A DNA stretch of 64,000 bases from Larix kaempferi (taxonomy: Eukaryota > Streptophyta > Pinopsida > Pinales > Pinaceae), in NCBI GenBank assembly GCA_027924585.1, contig BSBM01002076.1, positions 186,001-250,000 of the forward strand. The letters are read 5' to 3'. Shown here one piece after another: positions 48,061 through 59,999 of the stretch. The notes beneath the pieces are model-generated. The model saw only the letters and a program-made list of their open reading frames with translations. It was not told where the DNA came from and did not search any database. How positions within the stretch are numbered: the stretch's first letter is position 1; each line of letters starts with the position of its first letter. The position numbers and the translations under genes were made by a program.

Positions 48061-49127
48061 GCCAACAAAATGACTCTGTGAGGGAAGCATATATTCCTAT
48101 ATAGTAGTTTTGAGAGAGTTTGTCCGCAGAGGTAATAAGGTAAATCATTCGACCAATGAAAAGTAAAAAAATGTTAGCTTCCTATCTGATTTCAACCTAC
48201 AAATGTTACAGATGATGCAAAGTAGAGACATCAACTGGTCGTGCAAGCAATCCACACTCAAGTCATAATTCGTGCATTTTAACATACAGAAACAAAGTAG
48301 TAAATATTTATGACAATGAGAAGGGGTACATTCTTCAAAGATCTTTCTAGATGGCTGGCAGAGTTTTAAAATTGAAATTAAGGAGAAGGTGATCATGCCT
48401 CTGGGCACATCTTATAGGTCTAATGTGAGGAGATAAACCTACAACATTTAAAAGTATTTTTTTCTTGCTATACAGAGGTCACAACCATATGGTGTAACGC
48501 GGTTCAAAGAGCTGCAAAGTATGGACAGAATGGTATCTTTGGAGAGGGACGTGCAGACAACACCCTCCAGATTGTTGCCTAAGGTGTGACCGCGTGAACT
48601 TGTACAGAGAGGATAATGGGAGCAACTCCATCCTATTGGATAACATTTAGTGGAATAGTCGCTGGTAATCATGGCATGACAATTACTTTTTTGGGGGGGC
48701 TTATAGGAGGAGAGGAGATGCGGTGGTTATTTGCAATTTAGGTTTTCGAGCTTGGGTGAGGAAATGATTTTCCTAGGATTTTTGCACCAGTTATCTAGAA
48801 TTCTTATTTAGCTTGCAAATATTCACCTTTTGTTCTGATATGGATCCACACCTATGGTTATGAAGAAAAATGTCTCTAAACTGTGTACTTAAGATGAAGA
48901 AAAGTTTGATAGCTCCAATGCAATAGTTTCTTTATAAAAAATTCAAGGAATTATAAATGACAAAACTTGCATCATGCAAGGTCAAAGTCCATTTTTTAAT
49001 AGGAAGCTAGAACTTTAGTACTCTTTCCATCAGGGACTATCTCACGGCTGAATGTTTAATGCAAGAGCATATTCTACATTCCTAGTGATTGCATAAAAAT
49101 GAGTGTGTGGGCATACTCTCCATTGGT
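48061..49127. other. Unassigned spacer
   Basis: The frames are short and no family is recognised. It separates the carboxypeptidase exon from the SF3B3 pseudogene. Confidence 0.4.
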
Positions 49128-50209
49128 TTTTTTTCTTTTTATTGTTGCAAACTGATTATGGGGACATCTTCAATGTTAGTTTAGAGCACGAGAATGATCG
49201 GGTAAGCAGGGACGGTATATGAATGGAAAACCCCTGGGAAAAAGACAATTGTGAAAGTTGCCTGCAACAGATTGCAGGTCATAATTGTTCTGAGTGTGGG
49301 AGAGCTTATTTATTTTGAGATGGATATGATAGGGCAACTGACGGAGGTGGAGAAGCCTGAAATGCCTGGAGATGTGGCATGTCTAGATATTGCTCCAGCT
49401 CGTGAAGGTAGACAAAGATCCAGATTCCTGGGTGTAGGATCATATGACAGCACCATTCACATATTATCTTTGGATCTTGATGACTATATGCATATTTTGA
49501 GTGTGCAAGATGTATCTTCTCCCCCATAATCTCTTCTCTTACTTGAAGTGCAGGCTTATGTTGGAGGGGACAAGGGTGCTGATCATGTAGTGAGTGTGTT
49601 TTTGAATGCTGGTTTGCAGAAAGGTGTTCTTCTTAGAACTGAGGTAGATATGGTAAATGGTCAACTTTCAGACATCCAAACCAAATTCTTGGGTTTAAGA
49701 ATATTGAAACGTTTTTCTTCTCTAGTGACAGAGCATGGGGCAACTCTTTGTTGATCAAGAAGGTCATGGCTGGGGTATATTCATCAGGGGCACTTTCTTT
49801 TAACTCCACTTTCTTATGAGACTCTGGAATATGCAGCATCATTTTCTTCTTATTAGTGTGCTGAAGGTGTGGTTGTTGATTTTTAGTGCAGCTGGAAGAC
49901 CTATTCTCAGAGAGAATGGTACCCTAGTCAGTTGACTAGGGTTCCTGGTCAAGTTAACCAGGCAGAGTATGAGTAAGACCCTAGAAGGTACCCTAGGGCC
50001 CCTAGCTATCTCTTGGGGTTCTTGGTCGAGGGCCAAGTAGGTTGGTGCCATGGAAAAGTCCCTAGCATGTGGCTAGGGCCCCTATTTGTCTCTAGGGTAT
50101 TCTGGTCTAGAACCAGACAGTTTCTTGGTCACGATGACCAAGCAGATCTTGCAGGTTGAAACAGAAACTTCCTAGGTCCTGCAGATGGTTGATCAACATT
50201 CAGTCTAGG

Positions 50210-50345
50210 ACTGAATGCTCAGTTTGAGGCTGAGGACCATTCTCTGGGAGAATGGAGATCCTGGTCATGGACTAGATGGTTGATCAACATGTCCGAGTCT
50301 AGGACTGAGGCTCAGCCTTGGGCTGAAAGCCATTCATTAAGAATG
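50210..50345. repeat. Diverged direct repeats with GTTGATCAAC cores, in the SF3B3 intron
   Basis: GGTTGATCAACAT followed by GTCTAGGACTGA occurs twice, each before a CCATTC...GAATGG inverted pair. Confidence 0.6.
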
Positions 50346-50787
50346 GAAGATATTGTTGTCCCCTCTCCTAATCGGTTATTACTAGGTTGCTTCTCAAGGG
50401 ACTGGCCACCCCTTGACGATGTCTCTAGTACCTAACTCTTAGGAGCAGTGTGAAGGACAAAAGGATAGTACCATCTGTTTGGATCTTCCCCCTTATACAG
50501 TGATGACAGAATATATATAAACTATGTATCTCGAGAGAGAGAAAATTCTTTGGTCTTATTGGTCCTATTTGATTGCTTGTCCACTTTTATCTTGTGGTTG
50601 TTGACTCATGGTCCTATTCTTACTTGGTCCTAGCACTCTCACTTATGTGCACTTTTGACTATGAGGACTCCTACCTTATGGAGTATTTTCACCTAAGAGT
50701 ATATGAAGGACCATGTATTATTATAGTTACCTTATGTTTTGTTCCACTTATGGTTTTGATCTTTTTACCTTTTGTTGGACCTTTTAG

Positions 50788-51000
50788 ACCTTCACTTTAT
50801 GGTAAACTTATTAATAATTTTTTTTGTCTCATTAATTTCTATTAATAAAGACTTTATGTTTTTTATTTAAAGACTCTTGGACATTTAACCTTTTGGACCT
50901 TCATTTTATAGTAAACTTATTAATAATTTTTTTGTCTCATTAATTTTTTATTAATAAAGACTTTATGTTTTTTTTTTATAAAGACCCTTGGACCTTAGCT
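50788..51000. repeat. 109-bp tandem duplication in the SF3B3 intron
   Basis: Copies start near 50788 and 50897 and share AGTAAACTTATTAATAATTT-like sequence and ATTAATAAAGACTTTATG. Confidence 0.85.
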
Positions 51001-51439
51001 ACTTTATCTTTTACTTTTTTTTATTATTTTTTATTATTTTTTATTTTTATTTATCTTATTCTTTTATTATTATTTATTCCTATTTTTTATCCTAAGTTTT
51101 TATTATTATTTTCTTTATTTAATCCTAAGTTTTCTAACTTTAAATCTATATATAACTTATGCTCTAATTCAAAACCGTGAACTTACTCCTAAAATTATTC
51201 TTCACGTGTTTTGCTTCTCCTCAGGTCATTTGCTTTGGGTCTGCTCCTCTACGAATTTGACGAACCTGCACATGTTTTTTTTTCTGCCCCACACTACACT
51301 GATCACGTGTATGCTCCAGCCACTCTTCATTTCTCCTTCACGGGTTTAATTGGCTTATTTGTGGCCCCTCTCCTCTCACGGCTTCATCATTCACAACTTC
51401 ACGGGTTCTTTCTTCCACAAACCGGTCTTACGGATAACT

Positions 51440-51617
51440 CTGTGATTACGGGCTGATCTCTGCATTTTTACCACAGCTGTGATTACAGGCTGATGTCTGC
51501 ATTTTTTACCACAGCTGTGATTACGGGTTGATCTCTGCATTTTTACCACAGCTGTGATTACGGGCTGATTTCTGCGTTTTTACCACAGCTGTGATTACGG
51601 GCTGATCTCTGCGTTTT
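51440..51617. repeat. 38-bp minisatellite, 4.7 copies, in the SF3B3 intron
   Basis: Each unit reads CTGTGATTACGGGCTGATCT, CTGC(A/G)TTTTTACCACAG. The last copy breaks off in a T-run. Confidence 0.92.
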
Positions 51618-52925
51618 TTTTTGTTGGACTTGTATGATTACGGTCTTGACTTGTGTTTGTGTGATTTCTTTTCTTACAGGTGAGTGATTGCTTACAGGTG
51701 TTTCTGATCTCTATAGCACCTGCGTGTCTGTGTCTTTTCTTACCTCTGACCACTTGCATAATTGTATGACTGAGATACTAAATTGATTGAAGAACCTGAG
51801 GTCTGTTTATTTCTACCTGATCTTTCTCTCTCTCAAGAAACGCATATGGTTTAACCAGTTTGACTTGTCCTTTTAGTGACAAGATCAAATCTGAGTATAA
51901 GGTAGATCCAAATCATGGTATAATTCTTTAAATAAAGTTTTTCTTATACATCGTTATTTTGCTGTAAATGATTCTGGAGATTTATTCTGAACTTAGCATT
52001 TGATGATTCTCGAGGACCAACATTAATGCAGTGACCAATTGGAGCATTAAGTTGAAAGAGATGAAAATTATGTTATTTATGTTTTAATTCAGTTTAAATT
52101 TAATTAAGCAGTACAAATTGTTTAGATGTTCTTGCATCAAGTTTTTTTTATGTGATAAAACATACATAACCTGTAATTTCAATAGTGGTTGCATTTGGCG
52201 GGGATGCCCTTAGGGTTTTTACAATTGAAAGGTTGGGAGAAACATTGAATCATACCATTATGCCTCTTACATATACTTCAAGAAAGTTCATTTTGCATCC
52301 GAAGCAAAAGTCCTTGATCATTATTGAAAATGATCAGGGTGCATTCACTGTAGAAGAATGTGAAACTGCAAAAGAAGAATGTTTAGAAGCTCCTGGTTTA
52401 GGGGAGAGTGGGAACATGGAACCTGAGCAGCAGAATGGTGATGATGAAGAGAAGGAGGATCCTCTTCCTGATGACCAGTATGGTTATTCACAAGGAGAGT
52501 CAAAGAAGTGGGGATCTTGCATTAGAGTTTGAGATCCCAAAACTGGTCAAACTACATGCCTCTTGGTACTGCAGGATAATGAAGCTGCATTTAGCATTTG
52601 CTCTGTTAATTTTCATGACAAAGAACATGGAACTCTCATGGGCATTGGAACTGCAAAGGATTTAGAATTTTGGGCAAAGAAGCATTGTTCAGGAGGTTTT
52701 ATTCATATCTATAGGTCTGTGGATGATGGCAAAGCCCTGGAACTTTTGCATAAAACACCAGTTGATGGAGTACCTCTTGGATTATGTCAATTCCAAGGCT
52801 GCCTATTAGTTGGAATTGGACAGGTGTTGAGAATATATGACTTGGGCAAAAGGAAATTGCTGTCCAAATGTGAAAAATAAGGTCTTTCCCAATACAATGA
52901 ATACCATCTGCTATAGGAAATTGGA

Positions 52926-54205
52926 ATACCATGAATACTCAACAATAACGTGGATGGTTCTCCAAAACCAGTGATATCGTAATCATATTATAGGCGGGAT
53001 TGGGATGAGGAATGTTTTATAGGCATAGCCCATTATGTATTTGATCACTATAAATTTATTTACATGTGCATATATGTATCTATATGACACAATGAATAGG
53101 ACTACTTTTCTCACTGGGATACTCTTACCCTGGGATATTATTGTCTGTGCATGTCTGCATAAACACACTGACAGAGACATAGACAGAGAAAGAGAGTTGT
53201 CTATTTCAAGTCGAAACACAAAATACTGAATACAGGGAAAGTGTGTGTACCTCCATAGCTCTCTCCTGCGATGTAAAACTTTCAATTTTTATTTTGAGGG
53301 AATCTTTCCAAGCAGTTGAGCAAGAAGGTGAGTGAATATTCAGTTGCAATTGCATGTTCAAAAGTTGAATATATTTATTTTGAAAGTATCAAATGCAAAA
53401 GGATAAACGGTAAATGCAAATCACACATTGACTCATTATACTGAAAGCTTGCATTTTTTGAAACTGTACGGAATGCTGAGAAGCCTGCTTGTTTCGAGGA
53501 TAAGAGACTCGACAACATGGAAATTATCAGGAAACTAAAAAATAGTCATTTTTTTCAATTTTGTAAACATCTAAAGCAACAACAACATAAAACAAGCACA
53601 CTGCTACATAAATATGAAAATAAAATTGACATATAAGATGTCATATGCTACATCAAACATCAATACTAAAATATGACAAGTCATGACTCATAAGTATTAA
53701 GTCCTAAAAAGATATGGTAGATTGGATTAGATCCCACTCCACAATTGCTCAGCTGATGGCAAAGAAAACAATGGAATTCCCTCTGTTTGCTTGATGGAAA
53801 ATGGTCACAGTATTCTTAGAGCTCAATCCCCTGACTCACTTTTGCAAAATGAGGGCTAAAAGACCAAGAATCTGGTTATAAAGCAAAATTGACATCAGCG
53901 AGGCAATAATTTCCAAATTATCGTGATAATTTGAATTTGTTGCAATAATATCTAAAAAGGAAAGTATTGCAATGATAATATCGCCAAGGGGTTTAATAAG
54001 TGTAACATTGGTTGTAACAGTCATTCTCAGCTGGTACAAAACTTACTGAGTCCAAAAACCCAGTGTTTTGATGACCTAATTTCCTTGCATGCATTGGTGG
54101 ATGCACAAGAAGCAATGGTGGGTGCCATAGATACATCAAGATGACCTTTGTTCAGTATATTTCCGTTGAGAAAATCGACTGGCAGAGGAGACACACCCAG
54201 ACAAA
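52926..54205. other. Unassigned spacer
   Basis: There is no coding signal beyond short random frames. Confidence 0.4.
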
Positions 54206-54780
54206 GAGAAAATGACAAAAACTAGTTAAAAAGGGGATTTTGTAGCCCTGGTAGGGGAGTCTAACAGATGACTCAATCAACACAAATTTGACTCTGTTAA
54301 ATCATGTCAGACTTGCAACTAATTGCAGTAAAAGTTTGACCCGGGATGATCTGAAAAAGATTGTTTTGGCTCCAATCCAAGTCAAACTCGGAGAACCGTG
54401 ATTCAAACTTGCAATCCCGGTAACACTTGTGCAAGGTTCCAATCTCTCTCCTTCCCGATGCACCCAACAAAAGCAAGGTTCCAATCTCTCTCCTTTCTGG
54501 TGCACCCAACAAAAGCAAAAATGACAAAAAATAGTCAAAAGAGGGGTTTTGTAGGCCTAGCGGGGAGTCTAACAATTGACTCAGTTAGCCCAAATTTGAC
54601 TCAGTCAAATTGAAACAAACTTACAATTAATTGCAGTCAGAATTTGACCCGGGACAATCTGGAAAAGATTGTTTTGACCCCAATCAAAGTCAAACTTAGA
54701 GAATCGCAGGTCAAACTTGCAACCCTAATAACACTTGTGCAAGGTTCAAATCTCTCTCCCTCTCATGTTAGAGTGAGTTT
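54206..54780. repeat. ~309-bp tandem duplication
   Basis: Copies start near 54211 and 54520 (AATGACAAAAA(A/C)TAGT(C/T)AAAA). Both contain TTTGACCCGGGA(C/T), AAGATTGTTTTG and ACACTTGTGCAAGGTTC. The first copy also carries an internal pair of ~38-bp CCAATCTCTCTCCTT units. Confidence 0.85.
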
Positions 54781-54857
54781 GTCTTGCATTAATGAGGCAT
54801 TGGGTTTTGTAGCTCCCCACAGATCAATCAAAAATGAAATTTACTAATCCTTAAAAA

Positions 54858-55015
54858 TGGTTGTGTCTAGTGCATGTGTGTTGGTAAGTTGAATGCTTTT
54901 GGAAAAACTGTCAAGAATTCATTCCAAATTTAAAAAACAATTGTGTCCAGAGCATGTGTATTGGTAAGTTGAATGCTTTTGGAAAAAATGTCAAGAATTC
55001 GTTCCAATTTTAACA
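54858..55015. repeat. ~84-bp tandem duplication
   Basis: Two copies share TTGGTAAGTTGAATGCTTTT and TGTCAAGAATTC. Confidence 0.85.
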
Positions 55016-55280
55016 TTAGATTAAAGTTTAGTGGGCATATATTTTGTATTAAGAATAGATTAAATTTTCAACATAATCAAGATTGCAAAAAATATAATGT
55101 TGAACAACTAAATAAATTATAGCACTGCTATGCTTTGGACAAACTAACAGCAATGTGATAATCGATGATCTATTATAAATTATAATACTCAATATCTAAC
55201 AAAATAACTTCTAGAGCATGATCAACTGCTGTGGTATGCAGATCAATGTTTTGCTTGCACGACTTTATTAGAAAAATTAC

Positions 55281-58200
55281 CTTTTTGCCAATGTAGCCAA
55301 CCCATCACACCAACACCAATAGGGCACACTTTTAAATTGTTGATATGCCTCCTGAGAGTTCAAAGAATCCAAACTGATACAAATATTCCAACCATCTGCT
55401 TACCAACTATTCATACATAGGATTCCCTGACCCTCTTAGGTTTTGTAGGTGATATATTAGCATCTGATAATGAAAGTGTCTCTAGGCAATTCCTCGGTTC
55501 TTCATTGAAATCGCTTTTCTTGAAGGAGCCAACATTGGGCAGTAAATCTTGGTTTTCCGTATCCAATGGCTGCTCTGGCCAGCTCAATCCAATTTCAGAA
55601 ATTGTACACATTCTCCTTAATTTATAACTAGGTGTTAAAGCTCGCATTTCTGAGTCCGACAAAGGCTCCAACCATTTCGCTCCAATTCTTCTAGAACTGC
55701 TGTAGCTCCTCTTTAAATTGACATTGGATTTCAAATCTTGTACCGCTGAATCAATTAACTCTTCTTGCCAGGTTGATCATGCTCTTCCTGGGAAGCTGGA
55801 GACTCTCCTGAAGTTATACAGATTACTAGAATCTAACCAATCTTTGATGGTATCTTGTCCACTGCTTTCGGCCAACAAGTTAACATCTTCACTGCTAACC
55901 ACATCTTTTTCAGAATATAGTATTTCATTTGCAATGGTGTCAGAAGTATCAGATGCCTTGACCCTCAATGGCGAAGAAGGAGCACTATAGCATTTACACT
56001 TGGATTTAGTCTGGGTTGTCCTATTCAATGTTTTACGAATGAGAGCTTCCCATTTGGATACAGGGCTATTGTCCTCGGCACCAAAAATATTACCAGCATT
56101 CAAAGGAACTACCTCTTGGAAACCGCATAAACAAAAAAGGCCATGAATGAGAACTAGCAAACCTTAGGGTGGCTATGGCAATATTACAAACAAAAGGTAT
56201 TTACAACAAATATAACTATGGATCATTATGGAAAGCAGGAAGTAGAAGAGAATTCTAGTCCAACAGAATTAGATTTCATCTTTTAGCAAATTTCATAACC
56301 ATACAAATTTACAACTCTACATAATTTAGTTTTCTGAGCTTCTACGCCATGAGAAATCAAGATAGATAGCCTTCCATGAAATTGAAATGATGAATACAGA
56401 GTTACAAGGAGTAGAAAATCGAACTAGCAAAGAGGCAGACGTTTTGTCCATTTGTAATCACTCTTCTCATTCAGTATAGGCTCTTTTCTTTTCATTCACA
56501 TGATAACAAACCTGAAATCAAATGGATCATAGCTATAGAATAATCATTGGCATGATTCAAATAAGGCAAGTTCAATCAGGAAAATTACCCAAGCACATAC
56601 ATATCTGCTTGCTCTTGTTTACCTAGCCAGTCCTTGATATCCAAATCATTGGGCGGCACACTTCCACCAACATTCCAAGTGCCTACTAATATTCTACCTA
56701 CGAAAACATAGTGAGTTGTGGCTCCACATCCTAAATTGATAAAGAATAGAAAAAATGAAGCAAATATGAAATTGACTAACTTGATTTCTTTGGTGTCTAT
56801 GTACTGTGCTCGCATTGTCTCCGATTGGCCTCTTCTTAGTCTATGCAAAAAATGTTCCGAAGGAGTCCCTACAAATTAATGGAAACCCAGACATAAAAGT
56901 GTGAGAGATCTAATAATCACTGGCACAACCATAGATGTGATCAACTTTGTTACTGGAATCGCCACACTAAAGTGGCAAAACCATTTCTGATCCACACGGG
57001 CAGCTTGGAATTGCCAAATAGCATTGGAAACCACACCAGAAACTGCCCTATTACCCCACAAACTGCAAGCCAAAAAATAAGTAGAAATAGACCCCACAAA
57101 TTGCAAGCCTTCACAAAGTGTAGATTCAAGGATACCTTGTAAACTTCCACTATTATGTTTATCTACAGAAATATTGTAAGTAGCAGCTGTTGGCCTTTTC
57201 TTAGCCCATAAATCTTCACTTGAGGATTTCCAAATTCACATTACAGCTGCGGATAAACTTGCTGTTTCTAATTTCACGGCAAAGAGAAGACTATTCTGAA
57301 TTGACTCAGATGATGGTAGGGCAGTAGCAATCACTACAGGGACCATTTCAGGGGCATCGCCATGTTGAACTAAGTCATGGTAGACGGACCTATTCTTGTC
57401 CTGACAATCACATGGTTGCTCTAGATGATTTCCCATAGTTACATGATTAGCATGGCTTTCAGCCTTCTGTTCTAGTGTGATATTACATTAGCAAGGTGAT
57501 ATGCACTTGCAGGCCCTAAATGGTCATGGTTAAATGTACAGTAGCATATTTTTAGAGTACCGCACCCCCAATCCCTATTTTGGGGTTGTTGCTGCAACTA
57601 CACCCATGATTCGCACACCTTGGTGATAATTAACTTTGGATGATGTATGCATACCACAAGGGTTGCAGGCCCTAAATGGTCGTGGTTAAATTCATAGTAG
57701 CAGATTTTTAGAGTACCGCACCCCCAATCCCTATTTTGGGATTGTTGCTGCTACTGCACCCATGATTCGCACACCTTGGTGATAATTAACTCTGGATGAT
57801 GTATGCATGCCACAAGGGACTTACTACTTCAAGCACAATGATGAAAGACAAAATCCAACTATAATGTTCATGATGAATCATGAAATGTGTTTGGATATTT
57901 AATCAATATGGTATCACCCAGCAATCATCTCTAACTTATCTGCAAGAAATGAGTATACAGCAAGTCCTTACCAGTAGCTTGAAAACGCGATACAAATTGC
58001 TGGCTGACATTGTTGCTAGCTGAGGTAACTGGGCTAATTGGGGTAGCTGGTTCCCTTTCAACATCTTTGCATCTAAAAGAAACAAGAAGATACAGATTGA
58101 ATTAGTTTTTGTACTGTGATGATGAATCAAACCAGCAATGGCATTTCATGGGATTCAAATCTCAAAGTTGAAACATAGCTCCCTACTGCGTTATTCAATT

Positions 58201-58542
58201 CATGATTTTCTACTTAATGCAATCAAAAGGCTTACATACCTTCTTCATCAAAATCGCTTTCAGTGTCCCTTTCATCCGCGCTGAACTCATCCTCCTCGGA
58301 CTTGATATTGAGCCATTTTTTCATTACAATAGCAGGCCATAACAACTGCAGGCATGTACACCGGAGAAAATAGATTTCAAGCCAACTCTCCGTCTGCATT
58401 TATCAAATTAAGGTATCCGAAAAAAGTGAAAAATTAGCTCCCAATATCACTACACAGAGAATTTAAAAGCCTCCATGCTTGAAATTAGAGATTGCATACG
58501 GAAAACAAGTACCTCTCCATGCTTTCTCCTACGGTCCCTCAT
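55281..58542 (-). pseudogene. Type I inositol-polyphosphate 5-phosphatase gene, N-terminal half, pseudogene
   Basis: The family removes the 5-phosphate of inositol phosphates or phosphoinositides. Seven exons on the minus strand: 58513-58542 (MRDRRRKHGE), 58240-58345 (VMKKWLNIKSEEDEFSADE), 57972-58072, 57136-57471 (linker), 56781-56868 (TMRAQYIDTKEIK), 56589-56693 (ILVGTWNVGGSVPPNDLDI, ADMYVLG) and 55281-56122 (FQEVVPLNAGN, FGAEDNSPVSKWEALIRK, then KQMVGIFVSVW and LRRHINNLKV). The catalytic exons after MGxxGNKG are absent. Breaks: the acceptor before FQEVV is TGCGG instead of TGCAG (56123-56124); in-frame TGA stops lie at 57236-57238, 55777-55779, 55411-55413 and 55360-55362. Exon 3 reads best in a frame that does not match the exon 2 donor. 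The introns show it is a genomic duplicate or a decayed locus. Confidence 0.92.
57508..57823. repeat. 156-bp tandem duplication in the 5-phosphatase intron
   Basis: Copies start TGCAGGCCCTAAATGGTC at 57508 and 57664. They share ACCGCACCCCCAATCCCTAT and TGATTCGCACACCTTGGTGA. Confidence 0.92.
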
Positions 58543-59999
58543 GTTGGCAGATAAGCGTTACTCATCCGATAGGTTCACGGGGTCGCTCAATTTCGCAACT
58601 GTACAAGAGGGAGATACGATGATGTAAAACCCTTGTGGGCTAATGATCGAGGGAATAACCCGGTCCTATTGTTGCTGCGGCGGAGTGGGAGGCCTAAAGG
58701 AGATGGGGACGAGACAGGAATAACCAGAACAGGGCAAAGAATTCTGGATGGCGCCCGTAGAGACAAGACGCAGGGAATGAAGGCCGGGCATTAATGGCAT
58801 AACCTGGCATGAAGTTAAAGCTCGACCCGACAACCTGGCATGAAATTAAACCTTGTCCTGATAAATACTGAAGCGATGTGGCTAGATTCCATTCGCTACA
58901 TGAGCGAGGAATCCAGCTACAGTGGGATGAAACATCTCTCACTGTTTAAATGCCTACTGTGTAATTAATTTTTTTTTAATAATAATGTTTTAATTAAATA
59001 ATTTAATTTTCAACCATTTTCAACTTCAATCATTTTAATTAATTAAATAATTTAATAGATAAGAAGAAATCATTTTCAACTTCAAACTAGTTTAGAAATG
59101 TTTTTCCATGAGTAAAATTGTTTCAACCAATTATTAAAACTACAAGAATAATAAAATGTTACAAAGTTTTAACATATATCAAGTAAATCATTCTAAAAAA
59201 ATGTGAATAGATAGGTGAAAATATTTGAGCAAAAAGATCTATAAATTGTAACATGGAAGTATTAGAAGTGTATAAAGTAGGATTGGGAGCCTCCCACAAC
59301 AACACCTTGTTTCCATGCCTTTGTCTAGTCACAAGTGTTAACCCAATCCAATATCAAAATAACAAAAACATTTCATTTTTAAGAAAAAAAAGAAATAGTT
59401 TAATTAAAATTGGTTTTTAGATTATTATCAAATTTATAAAAATCGAAAACAACATATATAGACAAATGAGTATCTAAATTACCAATACTTGGTAAAGTCA
59501 ATAAATTGTTGATGCTTGGTGGATGGTTAGGTTAATTCCTTCATTGCCATAGTTTAAAACCGCTTCTTCTTCTAAAATGGTACCCATCTCAAGGGCACAA
59601 CTCTGTATTGGGACAATGCTAGGACAATATAAGAAAGAGATCTACACAAAGGAAAACTCGCCCACCTACTCTTCACTCACCTACTCTTAACAAACTTAGT
59701 AATAAAAATTAATGACAATTTAGAAAAATAATTAACTATCAAAAATACATCCTAACAAAGGATTGTTTGCTCGTTCTTTAAAATGGTTTGTTAAAAAATT
59801 TGACCGTATTTTAATGGGTAAAATGCTTTATGAAGAAAATATATGCGTCAAATTCCAATCTTGGTCCGAACATGTAAAGAAAACAAGTCTGTAAATATAA
59901 AATTCATGTTTGACGTGACAAAAGGAATATGTAAAGAACGCGCATATGTAAATACCTATAAGTTTGCTTTAAAAGGTCACGTTTCACACGACTCATAAC
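58543..59999. other. Former promoter side of the 5-phosphatase locus, then AT-rich spacer
   Basis: 58560-58940 is GC-richer and would be the upstream region of the pseudogene. No sure promoter motif is called. 59000-59890 is AT-rich without a gene. A single copy of the TTCATGTTTGACG(G/T)GACAAA repeat is at 59890-59960. Confidence 0.45.

Larger units (their letters stand above)
49128..52925 (+). pseudogene. Splicing factor 3B subunit 3 (SF3B3/SAP130) pseudogene, two exons, internally deleted
   Basis: SF3B3 is the large beta-propeller subunit of the U2 snRNP SF3b complex. The first exon starts FFLFLLLQTDYGDIFN, LEHENDRVS, then jumps over several hundred residues to EWKTPGKKTIVKV, GELIYFEMDMIGQLTEVEK, LDIAPAREGRQRSRFLGVGS and so on to LSYETLEYAASFS and CAE (end 49866). 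A 2,319-bp GT-AG intron (49867-52185) joins in phase 1 to VVAFGGDALRVFTIERLGE, then HPKQKSLIIIENDQGAFT, GTLMGIGTAKDLEFW, GFIHIYRSVDDGKALELLHK and YDLGKRKLLSKCE. Stops: after SSPP, after HGATLC, after FSSY, and at 52530-52532. A frame change follows KCEK and similarity ends near 52925. The retained intron excludes a simple retrocopy. Confidence 0.92.

Noticed and set aside
49200-49212. An apparent 8-base intron GTAAGCAG in the SF3B3 pseudogene
   Set aside because: GTA AGC encodes Val-Ser, which the protein has at this place, so the bases are coding and the join is a coding-to-coding deletion.
58694-58942. Minus-strand 82-codon frame upstream of the 5-phosphatase start
   Set aside because: No family match and it lies in the presumed promoter region. 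It is probably chance.
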